Of a DNA stretch of 64,000 nucleotides, positions 1 through 9,600 are shown one piece after another. The notes under the pieces are model-generated. The model made no database searches and was not told the origin of the DNA. It saw nothing but the letters and a program-made list of their open reading frames with translations. The number at the start of each line of letters is the position of its first letter. The first letter of the stretch is position 1. The stretch is from Chitinophaga alhagiae. GTDB taxonomy: Bacteria > Bacteroidota > Bacteroidia > Chitinophagales > Chitinophagaceae. The DNA lies in NCBI RefSeq assembly GCF_003568665.1, contig NZ_QXMH01000001.1:2600084-2664083 (forward strand). The letters are read 5' to 3'. The position numbers and the translations under genes were made by a program.

Positions 1-1
1 A

Positions 2-220
2 ATAGTGCACCAGGTGCTGGCTTCATTAACCGTGCAGCAACAAACCGCCATGCGGCTGCTGTACATTGAGGGCTGCCGTTATCATGATATTGCCCGTATT
101 ATGAACATCAGCATTAATTCTGTAAAAACACACCTGCGCATTGCGCGTAAAAGCATACAGAAATATAAAGCATTGCTCCAGTCTATGCTGGGCGCCTTAA
201 TGATCGCTTACTTCTTCTAA
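2..220 (+). CDS. ECF-type sigma-70 factor, C-terminal part (5' end outside window)
   Basis: The reading frame is open from the window edge, so only about the last 72 codons are visible. They form a typical sigma-70 region 4: a helix-turn-helix that binds the -35/-33 promoter element, with the pattern L-T-x-Q-Q-Q-T-A then I-A-R-I-M-N-I-S-I-N-S-V-K-T-H-L-R-I-A-R. In Bacteroidota such short ECF factors often control SusC/SusD loci, usually with an anti-sigma FecR protein, but no FecR gene is visible here. The 3' end overlaps the 3' end of the convergent response regulator gene by 24 bases. The GTG at base 5 is probably an internal valine rather than a start. Confidence 0.8.
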   Translation: MVHQVLASLTVQQQTAMRLLYIEGCRYHDIARIMNISINSVKTHLRIARKSIQKYKALLQSMLGALMIAYFF

Positions 221-580
221 TACGTCCCTGATCTTCTGTACGTAAAATGTAAGCTGGTCTGGCGTGATAGGTTTTCTGTGATAGATATGCGCCCCCAGGT
301 ACAGGGTTTCGGTCTTAAATTCGTCCGTAGCGTCTGCGGTAGTAGCAATAACAGGGATGGCAGCCGTGTCCGGGTCCCTCTTCAGCAAGTCAAGGCAATC
401 CGTACCGAGCATATCGGGCAGGCCCATGTCCAGGATAATAAAGTCCGGCAGCTCTCGCCGGGCTGTTTGCACACCGGCCATACCGGTTTCGCAGGTAAAT
501 ACGTTCAGCCCCAGTCTTTCCAGGTATTTCCGTAGGTATAACTGATAAATAGGCTCATCTTCAATAACCAATACCTTCAT
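197..580 (-). CDS. Single-domain response regulator (CheY-like receiver)
   Basis: This 127-aa protein consists of one receiver domain with no output domain. It shows the acidic pair near residues 7-9 (I-E-D-E), the phosphoacceptor Asp51 in I-I-L-D-M-G-L-P, a Thr near position 81 and the conserved Lys103 in H-R-K-P-I. Such proteins pass a phosphoryl group between histidine kinases and partners, or act by protein contacts. I chose the ATG giving M-K-V-L-V-I-E-D-E because receivers usually start this way; a TTG nine bases upstream is also in frame. No cognate kinase lies next to it in the window. The gene converges on the sigma factor gene. Confidence 0.88.
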   Translation of the reverse strand: MKVLVIEDEPIYQLYLRKYLERLGLNVFTCETGMAGVQTARRELPDFIILDMGLPDMLGTDCLDLLKRDPDTAAIPVIATTADATDEFKTETLYLGAHIYHRKPITPDQLTFYVQKIRDVLEEVSDH

Positions 581-873
581 ATCGTGCAAGTTAAGCGTTT
601 GTAAAATTTATCCTGTATTTTTTTTGAAGGCTGGCGGCAATAGGGGCCGCCCAGCGGCAGCTCCCGGATGGTGTATTCTCCTTTTGTGCTGGTAACGGTA
701 CGGGTGGTGAAGCCGGTAGATTCATTGCGTACCTGAACCGATGCTCCAGGAATGAGCTGTTTGTTCTCGTCAGATACTACGCCGTAAACAGAGGCTTGTG
801 TGGTTTATGCAAGTGCACTGCCGCCGGCCATGCAGAGCAGGCAAAAATAATAAGAAATGAAATAAAATGCAGT
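577..873 (-). pseudogene. Decayed N-terminus of a TonB-dependent receptor (carboxypeptidase-regulatory-like domain)
   Basis: Read on the minus strand, this stretch encodes the start of an Oar/SusC-type receptor. There is a hydrophobic leader ending in G-G-S-A-L-A, then a beta-sandwich plug-preceding domain with G-V-V-S-D-E-N, I-P-G-A-S-V-Q-V-R-N and G-E-Y-T-I-R-E-L-P-L-G-G. A TAA stop at 805-807 separates leader and domain, exactly where a mature N-terminal Gln would be expected (a C-to-T change of CAA). No ATG precedes the leader in frame. The frame ends after G-G-P-Y at a TGA overlapping the response regulator start, so the plug and the whole barrel are missing. This is a reading of a remnant with no homology search. 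Confidence 0.6.
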
Positions 874-900
874 AAGTGGGCGAAACAACGGTATGGGGAG

Positions 901-936
901 AAAAGAAGAGCCGGCCTCCGGGAAGGGGCCAGCTCT
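901..936 (-). terminator. Rho-independent terminator downstream of nagB
   Basis: A 10-bp stem (907-916 with 927-936, one G-U pair) is followed on the minus strand by a T-rich tract. It lies about 30 bases after the nagB stop and would end the PUL 1 operon transcript. Confidence 0.55.
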
Positions 937-965
937 GTATTGAATTTTTGGTATTATAAACGTAC

Positions 966-1718
966 TTATTGCGCCCGTTGCGGCTGCTGCAGCAACGCGG
1001 CAGATTCCGCATCCAGATAGAACGTGCAGTGCGGGTGCTGTTGCAGTATGCTGGCCGGGTGAATATTGCTGACCGGTTGCCGGAGGCTGTCTTTTACGGC
1101 CTGCGCTTTTCTGGCACCGGGTACGGAACAGATAATATGGACAGACTGCATGATCTGGTGTACAGACATGCTGATGGCCTGCGAGGGTACATCCTGCACA
1201 CTGGGGAACCAGCCTTCGTTCATTTGCTGCTGGCGGCAGGCGGTATCCAGGTTTACAATGAGGTAAGGCGCCCTGGTATCAAAATCTGCCGGGGGGTCAT
1301 TGAAAGCCAGGTGGCCGTTTTCGCCGATGCCTACCAGCGCCACGTCTATGGGGTGGGTGGTAATGAGGTTGCCTACGCGCCGGCATTCTTCTGCCGGGTC
1401 TGTTTCCCCGTTGATCAGCACGGCGGCCTTCAGGGGAGGCACCTTGTCAAGAAAGCGCTCCTGCAGGTATTTACGGAAGCTGGCAGGATGGGTAAGGGGC
1501 AGGCCAATATATTCGTCCAGGTGGAACATGGTTACCTTGCTCCAGTCTATTCCTTCTTCCACAATCAGTTGCTTCAGGGTTTCGAACTGGCTGGTGCCTG
1601 TTGCCAGAATAATGTTTGCGCTGCCTTTTTCGCGGATGGTATTCCGTATCAGTGTTGCCGCGGCCTTTCCGGCCGCCGCGCCAAGCTCGCGGTGGGTGTT
1701 TGATGTAACGACTTGCAT
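966..1718 (-). CDS. nagB: Glucosamine-6-phosphate deaminase
   Basis: This 250-aa protein matches the NagB family in length and motifs. It converts glucosamine 6-phosphate to fructose 6-phosphate and ammonia in the cytoplasm. Visible features are the phosphate-binding A-T-G-T-S-Q near residues 39-44, D-E-Y at 68-70, and the active-site stretch G-I-G-E-N-G-H-L-A-F-N-D at 130-141 with His136. It is the last gene of the minus-strand locus that starts with susC at 9784, 13 bases after the GH109-like gene. The context suggests that amino sugars released by the upstream enzymes are fed into glycolysis. No nagA deacetylase is present in this locus. Confidence 0.9.
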   Translation of the reverse strand: MQVVTSNTHRELGAAAGKAAATLIRNTIREKGSANIILATGTSQFETLKQLIVEEGIDWSKVTMFHLDEYIGLPLTHPASFRKYLQERFLDKVPPLKAAVLINGETDPAEECRRVGNLITTHPIDVALVGIGENGHLAFNDPPADFDTRAPYLIVNLDTACRQQQMNEGWFPSVQDVPSQAISMSVHQIMQSVHIICSVPGARKAQAVKDSLRQPVSNIHPASILQQHPHCTFYLDAESAALLQQPQRAQ

Positions 1719-1731
1719 TTGATGAAATTAA

Positions 1732-3168
1732 TTATTGATTGGATGATGATACTTTTACGCCGGTGGAGCCGCCCTGCTGGAGGGAAAGGTCTACCGGCCG
1801 GTTTTGTTGCCAGGCGCCCGCTGTAAAATCAGGCACATTGATGGAATTGGAACGGTTGGCCACAGACCATTCGCTGAGCGGGCCAATAGCGCTCCAGAGC
1901 GCGGCGTCATACACGTCCATGTCAAGCGGCAGGCCATTGCGCAGGCAATCTATGAGGCGCCAGTCCATCATAAAGTCCATGCCCCCGTGGCCGCCTATCT
2001 GTTTGGCCAGCTCCCCGATTTTCCGGACAATCGGGGGAGCATATTGTTCTTCCAGTTTTTTCATGTCTGCTTCCGGCAGCCATCCCTCATGGCTGGTGGC
2101 TATTCTGCCCGGCAAGGGGTACTTCTGCGCGGTGGCCTTTGTGCCGCTTACAAGGTGCAGGCGGGAATAGGGGCGCGGAGAGGTAACATCGTGCTGCAGC
2201 ATAATGGTGCGGCCTTGTTTGGTGCGGATGGCGGTGGTGTTCATGTTGCCACGGAAATGCATACCGGCAAATGGCTGATAGAAAGCATCCCCGGCAGCCA
2301 GTTGTTTGGCCATGGCGCCCATCATAAAGTCGTTGCCGGACATGGAGGTAAGATAGTCCATACTATCCCCGCGGTTGATGTTCATGACCTGGCAAACAGG
2401 CCCCAGCCCGTGGGTGGGGTACAGGTTGCCGTTTCGCTTTGCGTTTTCGCGCAGCCGCCATACATCATACCGCTTGCCGCGGTCAAACATGCTTTCCAGT
2501 ATGTCGTGAATATAAGCGCCTTCTGTGTGTACGATCTCCCCGAAGAAGCCCTGCCGCGCCATGTTGAGCGTGAGCAGCTCAAAAAAATCATAACAACAGT
2601 TTTCGAGCATCACACAATGCCGCCGGGTTTTCTCAGAAGTTTCCACCAGGCGCCAGCAGTCTTCCACAGTGGTGGCAGCCGGTATTTCTACCGCCACATG
2701 CTTGCCATGTTCCATGGCGTAGAGGGCAATGGGGGTGTGCAATGCCCAGTGGGTGGCCACATACAGCAGGTCTATATCGTCCCGCTCACAGATCTTTTTC
2801 CAGTCTTCCGGCCCTGCGGTATACAACTGCGCGGGATGGCCGGGTGTTTTGATGCGGGCTTTGGCCGCTTCGGCCATTTTAGGGCGTACGTCGCAAATGG
2901 CGTTGATCTGTACGCCTTCAATATAACTTACCCGTTCTACGGCGGCAGACCCGCGGTTGCCCACGCCTACAAACCCGATGCGTACCGTGTCAATTTTCGG
3001 CGCGGCGTACCCGCACATGTTGAACCGTTGCGTGTACTTGCTTTCGGCGGCCTTGCGGATGTGCCCCAATTGCCCTGTAGCCGTGCTGCTGGTGCTGCAG
3101 GCGGGCAACAAGGCAGTACCGGCGGCAAGGCCGGTCAGTTTTAAAAAGTCTCTGCGGTTATTCTTCAT
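1732..3168 (-). CDS. GH109-like Gfo/Idh/MocA oxidoreductase, exported lipoprotein
   Basis: The protein has 478 aa. It begins N-R-R-D-F-L-K (Tat-type twin arginine) and then a hydrophobic stretch with L-P-A-C, so Cys24 is a likely lipidation site. A Rossmann nucleotide-binding region (G-F-V-G-V-G-N-R-G) and a C-terminal alpha/beta domain follow. The stretch G-N-L-Y-P-T-H-G-L-G-P-V is characteristic of GH109 members, which use NAD to cleave alpha-N-acetylgalactosaminides or related amino sugar glycosides. I chose the ATG one base after the upstream esterase stop; an ATG 15 bases earlier would overlap that gene. Location between an esterase and nagB fits amino sugar release in the periplasm. The exact substrate cannot be read from the sequence. 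Confidence 0.85.
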   Translation of the reverse strand: MKNNRRDFLKLTGLAAGTALLPACSTSSTATGQLGHIRKAAESKYTQRFNMCGYAAPKIDTVRIGFVGVGNRGSAAVERVSYIEGVQINAICDVRPKMAEAAKARIKTPGHPAQLYTAGPEDWKKICERDDIDLLYVATHWALHTPIALYAMEHGKHVAVEIPAATTVEDCWRLVETSEKTRRHCVMLENCCYDFFELLTLNMARQGFFGEIVHTEGAYIHDILESMFDRGKRYDVWRLRENAKRNGNLYPTHGLGPVCQVMNINRGDSMDYLTSMSGNDFMMGAMAKQLAAGDAFYQPFAGMHFRGNMNTTAIRTKQGRTIMLQHDVTSPRPYSRLHLVSGTKATAQKYPLPGRIATSHEGWLPEADMKKLEEQYAPPIVRKIGELAKQIGGHGGMDFMMDWRLIDCLRNGLPLDMDVYDAALWSAIGPLSEWSVANRSNSINVPDFTAGAWQQNRPVDLSLQQGGSTGVKVSSSNQ

Positions 3169-3169
3169 G

Positions 3170-5110
3170 TTACATTTTTTCAAGGAACTTCACCGTTCCC
3201 TTTTTTTTCAGTTTTTCAAATTCTTGCCTGTATTGTTCCAGCTCTGCGCCGGCAATTGCCCTGCCTGACATAGACACCGGCGCTTCAAACGTAATGTCTG
3301 CGCTGCTCAGCGCCGCGGCCATAGACACGTCTCCCCACTGCAATATGCCGGGCAGGTATGCGGCCATGTTAAAATGATCTACACCTGCTGGGTTGTCAAA
3401 CAGGTAGCTTACCGGGCCGCTTTGTACGGTAACGGCCTGCACGTTGTCATACACGGCGGCATGAAACAGAGCAGCAAGCCCGGCTTCTCCCGCGCCGCTG
3501 GTGGTAATGTGCGTGGCGCCCTGCCGGCGCAGCCAGGCATGCACCAGTTGCAACTGGTCTACCCACTTGCCCATCACGGTATTGCCCAACCACAACAGGG
3601 AACGGGAAGTGGTGTGAAAGGCAGGCAGCTTGCCGTCTATGGCGGTGGCCGCCGCGGAGCGGCCGCGGCCGGTGCCCCAGAGGTCCACCATCACGATGCC
3701 CGCTGTTGTGTTTTCCGGAACGGCGCCGCCCGCCACAACTATGTATTGGTGCGACCCATTGCGCGGTGCGCGGTGCAGCAGGTATGTTATTTCATTATTG
3801 CCGGCGGTGATGCTGATGCTGTCCCACCCACCGGCGCTGCCGGTGCGTACCGCGTTTTTGATACCACCGGCGGGCGGCAGCAGCAGCACTTTGCGCAGCG
3901 CTTGCTTTTCATGGCCGTTGGGCCGGAACGTTCTTTTCAGCAGCAAGCCCTGTTGGCGGCAATATGCGGCCGTGGTGGCTACGAGTGTGTCCCGTTTGCC
4001 GGCGGGGAAGGTCATCAGTTTTTCCGCGGGCTGCAGGGCAAGAGGCTTTGTGACCACCGGCGCGCCGGTACCCTGGCCTTTCAGCTGGAGGTCAAACCAG
4101 CCCAGCATGGCGGCCTGCATTTCCGGCCAGTAGCCATGTGTGGTGTCGAACAACTGGTACTGCAATTGGTCCGGCGCTTTCAGCAAGGTGAAGATTTGTT
4201 GCGCGCCAGCGTAGCTGCGTTGCATCTGCGCAGGGGCAAAGGCCCTGTTGTTGTCTTTCAGGGCGTTAAAGAGCTTCAGGCCGCGGGGCGCTACCATGGC
4301 CAGTACGCCTGCTTCTTCCGTAAAGGTGAGGCCGCCGGGCAGCAGTTCGCAAATGCAGTTGCTGTTCATGATGTAGGATTCAAATGTTCCTACGCTTACC
4401 ACCGGTAGAGCAGCCCTGATGCGCTCGTCCATGGCGGCCAGCCACATGGCCTGGTTGCCGCCGCCGCTGGCGCCGGTAGCGCCAATGCGTTTGGCATCTA
4501 CATAAGGCAATGAGCAAAGCAGGTCTACGGCGCGGATATTATCCGATATCTGCATGCCCATCAGCGATGTGCCTATGTTCATCAGCGAAGCGCCCAGGCA
4601 GGCGCCGTGATATTCATGTTCTCCATGTATGGTGGTCCTTTCACCGGCGCCCCAGGCGTCCATGCTGAGGCATACATAGCCGTGCATGGCCAGTTGCTGT
4701 GCTACGGACTGGAACAGGTCACTGTTGCGCCCGCCCTGCCAGTGGCCGTGCGTAAGCACCACCGCGGGGAAGGGCCCGTCACCATCCGGTACGTACAGGC
4801 TGGCCGTGGCATACACGCCGGGCCTTGTCTGGAAATAGATGCTGCGGATGGTGTAGCCCTGCATGGTGAGGCGTTGTGTTTCCCGCATGTCTGGCGGCAG
4901 CGTATGATTGGTCACGGCGCCGCTATGCCGCATTATTTTCTGGTACAGTGCTGCGCGCTGCTGTTTCCAGGCAGCGGCTGTACGGGGAAGGGTATGGGCA
5001 TGAAAGGCCTGTGCCGCCTGCTGTTCCAGCCCATGCCGGATGGGATCGCTTTGTTGTGCGGAAAGGTGCATGCCGGTTAAAAGGAATAATATGATAAAGG
5101 ATAGTTTCAT
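3170..5110 (-). CDS. Secreted alpha/beta hydrolase, acetyl-xylan-esterase/dienelactone-hydrolase-like
   Basis: This 646-aa protein has a signal peptide (hydrophobic residues 3-17, ending S-A-Q). The catalytic hydrolase domain shows V-V-L-T-H-G-H near 118 (oxyanion region), the nucleophile elbow G-A-S-G-G-G with Ser215, and T-T-H-G-Y-W near 330 as the probable catalytic His. The second half (about 350-646) looks like another, degenerate alpha/beta-hydrolase-type domain containing T-S-G-A-G-E-A-G. The likely role is deacylation of a carbohydrate. It sits seven bases after susD and one base before the GH109-like gene, so it belongs to the same operon. Which acyl group it removes is unknown. Confidence 0.75.
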   Translation of the reverse strand: MKLSFIILFLLTGMHLSAQQSDPIRHGLEQQAAQAFHAHTLPRTAAAWKQQRAALYQKIMRHSGAVTNHTLPPDMRETQRLTMQGYTIRSIYFQTRPGVYATASLYVPDGDGPFPAVVLTHGHWQGGRNSDLFQSVAQQLAMHGYVCLSMDAWGAGERTTIHGEHEYHGACLGASLMNIGTSLMGMQISDNIRAVDLLCSLPYVDAKRIGATGASGGGNQAMWLAAMDERIRAALPVVSVGTFESYIMNSNCICELLPGGLTFTEEAGVLAMVAPRGLKLFNALKDNNRAFAPAQMQRSYAGAQQIFTLLKAPDQLQYQLFDTTHGYWPEMQAAMLGWFDLQLKGQGTGAPVVTKPLALQPAEKLMTFPAGKRDTLVATTAAYCRQQGLLLKRTFRPNGHEKQALRKVLLLPPAGGIKNAVRTGSAGGWDSISITAGNNEITYLLHRAPRNGSHQYIVVAGGAVPENTTAGIVMVDLWGTGRGRSAAATAIDGKLPAFHTTSRSLLWLGNTVMGKWVDQLQLVHAWLRRQGATHITTSGAGEAGLAALFHAAVYDNVQAVTVQSGPVSYLFDNPAGVDHFNMAAYLPGILQWGDVSMAAALSSADITFEAPVSMSGRAIAGAELEQYRQEFEKLKKKGTVKFLEKM

Positions 5111-5116
5111 ACAAGG

Positions 5117-6667
5117 TCAATCTACGTCCCACCAAACCCTGGTGGCCGCGTTATCCGGCCCGCCAAGCATCTGCCGGGCCTTTTCAAGGGCCGCTCCGTT
5201 AGTGGAGGCTTCTACGGAAGAGTAGGGCAGGCGGTTGATGAATGTACCGGCGGGCAGGTCACTATTATCGCTTTGTAATACGGGGTACATCACCGGGTAG
5301 CCGCTGCGGCGAAATTCCGCCCATGCCTCCTGCCCGTCAGGGTAGAGGGCCAGCCATTTCTGTGTGCCTATCTGTAAACGCTGCATACTCCCGGTGGCGG
5401 CCCATTTCACCGGTGTGGCCGCCACGGCGGGGGAGCCGGCCTCATCTCCGGGGGCTGCCGGCACGGCGGCTGATGTAATATAACTATTAATCACGGTAAG
5501 GTCATTAATGCCCCATTCCTGCATGCTGGCGGCAATGCCTTTTTCATACAGCTCTTGCGCTGTGCCGTCCATGTTCCAGCCGTTCAGCGCTCCTTCCGCG
5601 CGCAGGAACCAGGCCTCTGCCGCGTGCATGACGGGTTGGGTAGCTTCCAGTTGACCGATCCACGTGGCGCCGTTCCAGTTTACCCAGCGCGGCCCTACAT
5701 TGGAGGTCTGTGCGGGGCGGTTGCCGGGTTTGTTGATGTCTGTGGCGGAAGAACCGTTACGCAGGCCTTTGAACTGGCCGCTGGCCACCGCTGGCTGAAA
5801 GTATATGGGCAGGCGGGGATCGTTGTAACCTTTGAGGTAAGAGGCCATGGTGGAGCTCATCGAAAACTCGTTGTTCACCGCGTTGGTAGCCAGCCCGTTG
5901 GCATCGTCCCCTTTGGCAGACCGCTTGATGTAGGCGCTGTGAGAAGCTGCCGTCATCACGCCGCCGGCTACCGCGGCCTCCGCTTCCGTTTTGGCACGGG
6001 CCGGGTCTACCTTCGAGATGCGCAGGGCCAGCCGAAGGCGCAGTGTGTTGGCAAACCGTATCCACTGCTGCACATTGCCTTCGTAAATAATATCGTAATT
6101 ACCGAATACATTGGCGGCGGTGCCCGCTTTCAGGTTGGTAACGGCAGAATCCAGGCGTTTGAAAAGATCGTCGTATATCTTGTCTTGCGGGTCATATGCA
6201 ATGCTGCTGCTGGCCTGGCCGGCCTCAAAGTAGGGCACAGGCCCGTAGTAATCCGTGAGGCGGTGAAAAGTGTAGGTCATCATGATATTGGCGAGCGCAT
6301 ATTCTCCGGAACTGCGTTCCGTGTTATCGAAGATGGTCTGCAACTGCGGGAGGGTCAGCACGTAAGTGATGATGCCGGGACGGGAAAGCCAGCCGTCATT
6401 CATCACGTAGCGATCTGTCTGGAAGCTGGTGGTGGTCAGTGCAAAATACTGCGCGTACAGGTCCGGCATCAGGATGGAAATGGTCTGGTAGTAAGGCCGG
6501 TGTATGGTGGCGGCAGACTGTGCACGGGTAAACATGAACGGCAGCTCCCTTGCGCCCGCGTCTGAAAGTTTAGCGGGATTTTTGTTCATGTCGTCGAACT
6601 TTCCGGTGCAACTGGTGAGCAGAGCGGTTGCCAGCAGGAAATAAAGCATATTTTTTTTCATGATCAT
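5117..6667 (-). CDS. SusD/RagB-family surface lipoprotein (SusD-like_2 type)
   Basis: This 516-aa protein starts with a lipoprotein signal (L-L-T-S-C, Cys20), then N-K-N-P-A-K-L and a TPR-rich helical fold. The C-terminal part has L-P-Y-S-S-V-E-A-S-T-N, typical of the SusD-like_2 family. SusD proteins cap the SusC barrel on the cell surface and bind the glycan. It is the direct partner of the susC gene 12 bases upstream. Two in-frame ATGs exist: MIMKK and, two codons later, MKK. Confidence 0.92.
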   Translation of the reverse strand: MIMKKNMLYFLLATALLTSCTGKFDDMNKNPAKLSDAGARELPFMFTRAQSAATIHRPYYQTISILMPDLYAQYFALTTTSFQTDRYVMNDGWLSRPGIITYVLTLPQLQTIFDNTERSSGEYALANIMMTYTFHRLTDYYGPVPYFEAGQASSSIAYDPQDKIYDDLFKRLDSAVTNLKAGTAANVFGNYDIIYEGNVQQWIRFANTLRLRLALRISKVDPARAKTEAEAAVAGGVMTAASHSAYIKRSAKGDDANGLATNAVNNEFSMSSTMASYLKGYNDPRLPIYFQPAVASGQFKGLRNGSSATDINKPGNRPAQTSNVGPRWVNWNGATWIGQLEATQPVMHAAEAWFLRAEGALNGWNMDGTAQELYEKGIAASMQEWGINDLTVINSYITSAAVPAAPGDEAGSPAVAATPVKWAATGSMQRLQIGTQKWLALYPDGQEAWAEFRRSGYPVMYPVLQSDNSDLPAGTFINRLPYSSVEASTNGAALEKARQMLGGPDNAATRVWWDVD

Positions 6668-6679
6668 TGCTTTCAGGTT

Positions 6680-9600
6680 TTAGAATGACAAGCTCAGGTT
6701 CAGGCCAATACTGCGGGTGATGGGCAGTATGCCGGACTCTATGCCCTGGTAGTTACTGGAGCCTATGGCCACTTCCGGATCTACAGGAATAGTTCGTTTG
6801 CCGATGCCCGGTATGTCCAGCAGGGATTTGCCGCGGTAGAAAAAGAAAAGGTTGCGGCCGGTGAGGGAAAGCCTTGCGCTTTTCACCAGTTTGTTTTGCC
6901 AGTCAAAATCATATCCCAAGGAAAGCTCGCGGAGGCGGAAATTGGTGGCGCTGTAGGCAAAGAACTGGCCGTAGCCGTTCCTGCCTCCCTGGGAAACCTG
7001 TGTCCATAACTGTTCTGCGGTGATGGCGGTAGTGTTGGTCGTACCGTCTGGTTTCAGGCCCGGCAGCACCAGCCCGCCGTCTCTATATTTTGTTGTATAG
7101 TCCGCAATGCCGAAGTAAGCCGTCATAGCGTCTGTACCGGATATCACCATGCCGCCTACACGCCCGTCTATCAGCATGGACAAATTGAATCTTTTGTACT
7201 GCAACTGGTTGCTCCAGCCAAGGGTGTAGTCCGGGTTGTAATTACCGATCTTCTGCAGGGCCGTTACCGCCGGGAGGCCGGCCGTGGTAACGAGGTACTG
7301 GCCGGTTTTGCTGTCTTGGGACCATACGTAGTCATAAATATCACCGTACATGCCGCCGGGTTTCACCAGCAGGCTGCCAAAGCCGGTAGCGGTAGTGAGC
7401 GCGGCCTGGGTAACGCCGGGGCTGAGGGATATGGCCTTGTTGCGGTTGAGCGCAAAATTGAGTGAACTGTTCCAGGTAAAGTTTTGGCGGCGTACCGGCG
7501 TACCGGTCAGCATTACTTCCACGCCCTGGTTCTGGATGTTGCCGGCATTGATGTACTGCTGGTTGTAGCCGCTGGGCTGCGGCAACCCTATAAATATCAG
7601 CTGGTTGTAAGTATTGCTTTTGTAAACGGTGGCGTCAAGCCCCAGCCGCCCATCCAGGAAGCGCCATTCCGTACCGGCTTCCCACGATTCTGTTTTTTCC
7701 GGCTTGAGATCGCTGATGTACTTGATCTGGTCTCTGGCCACAAAACCGTTGCCTGCGCCAAGGGAATAGGTATAGGTCTGTATCAGCAGGTAAGGATCTG
7801 CATCGTTACCTACCTGCGTGTAAGCAGCGCGCACCTTGCTGAAACTGATCCAGTCCGGCAGGTTCAGCATGTCCGAGAGAATGGCGCTAAGGCCTACGGA
7901 AGGGTAGAAATAGCTGTGCGGCGCGGGCAGGGTGGAAGACCAGTCGTTACGGGCGCTTACGTCCAGGAACAGCTGCTGCCTGAAATCGAGCTGAGCGTTC
8001 CCGTACACGGATTGTATCTCTTTCTCTACCGTAAGATTGGAAAACGCCGGGGTAGCGGCAAAGTTCAGGTTGAACTGGTTGGGAATGCTGAGGCCGTTGG
8101 CGAAGGATTGGGAATTGTAGCCGCGGTTGCGGAGTACGGCGGCCCCTGCATTGTAGTTGATGCCAAAATCGTTACCGAGTTTGTTATTACCCGAAATGAG
8201 CACGTCCATATTGCGCTCCCAGCGGTTGATGTATGCTTCCTGGTAGCGGCCGCCGGTGAGCGTAGGCACGGGAATGGTGCCAAAGTAATAACTGCCGGTG
8301 ATCTTGTCGTCATACCTGTCAAGGCTGTACCGGCCCTGTACGCTCAACCAGTCTGTAAGCTGGTATTTGGCCAGGCCCATCAGGGTAATACGGTTACGCT
8401 CTTCATTGAGCGCGGTGCGGTGTACGTCCCAGTAAGGATTCTGAAAAGCAGAGCTGGTAGTCCAGTACACGGGTACCGGCTGGCCCGTTTTGTCCAGCCG
8501 TTCAAAATTGCGGAGCGAGTCTGGGTGCATATCCCGCGGCATGATCAGTGCTTCATTGGTAACACCGTTATCTCCCAGGCGCGGTTTGTTTTTGATGATC
8601 TGGTTCATGTAGGTCACCTTTACATCCGTGGTCAGGCGCGGCAGCAGCTCCCCGGTGAGGCGGAGGTTCAGCGTGTTCCTTTCCAGCCGGTTTTTGGGTA
8701 CAATACCGTTATTGGCGTTGTGTGTGTAGGAAGCGTATCCCCTCAGCTTGTCCGTTCCGCCGGATATGTTCACGGAACTATTCAGCGTAACGCCGGTGTT
8801 GTAAAAATCCCGTACGTTGTTTTTGTAGGTGGTGGTGGGCGCTCCCCAGCTTTCGCCGGCCTGTGCGCCATATACGCCGCCATTGCCGCGGCCGTAGGTA
8901 TTTTGCAGGTCCATCAGCAGGTAAGGCCTGTCTATGGCCACCCCGCCGTTATAGTTCATGGTCACTTTCCCGCTTTTCCCTTTTTTAGTGGTGATGACCA
9001 ATGCGCCGTTGGCAGCGCGGCTGCCATACAGGGCGGCTGCGGCCGGGCCTTTCAGCACGGTGATGGATTCCACATCGTCCGGGTTGATGCTGGCCGCCCC
9101 GTCGCTGCCGGAGTAACCGCTGGCAATGCTTTTCTGCTGGGTGGCCACCGTATTGGCAGAACCGCTGCCGCCGGGCTCTGTGGTCATGGTGTTGTCAATG
9201 GGCACACCGTCTACCACTATCAGGGCGTTGTTATTGCCGCTGATGGAGCGGTTGCCGCGCAGTACCACCCGCACGGCCCCGCCCGGGCCGGTGGCCGCGG
9301 GCGTAATAACAGCACCGGCCACCTTGCCGCTCAGGCTGTTCATAATATTGGCGCCCGGCTGCCTTACCGTGGTAAGGTCTGTATTGTTGAGCTGCTGGGT
9401 GGCATAACCCAGTGAGCGGGTTTTCCGTTCAATGCCGAGCGCAGTCACCACCACTTCACCTAATTGTGAAGCAGACTGCTGCAGGGTGATGTTGAGCACC
9501 GTTTGCGCGCCTACCGGCACTTCCTTTTTTTCGTACCCGATAAAAGAAAATACCAGCACCGCATCTGCCGCAGCCTGTATGCTGAAGCCGCCGTCTATAC

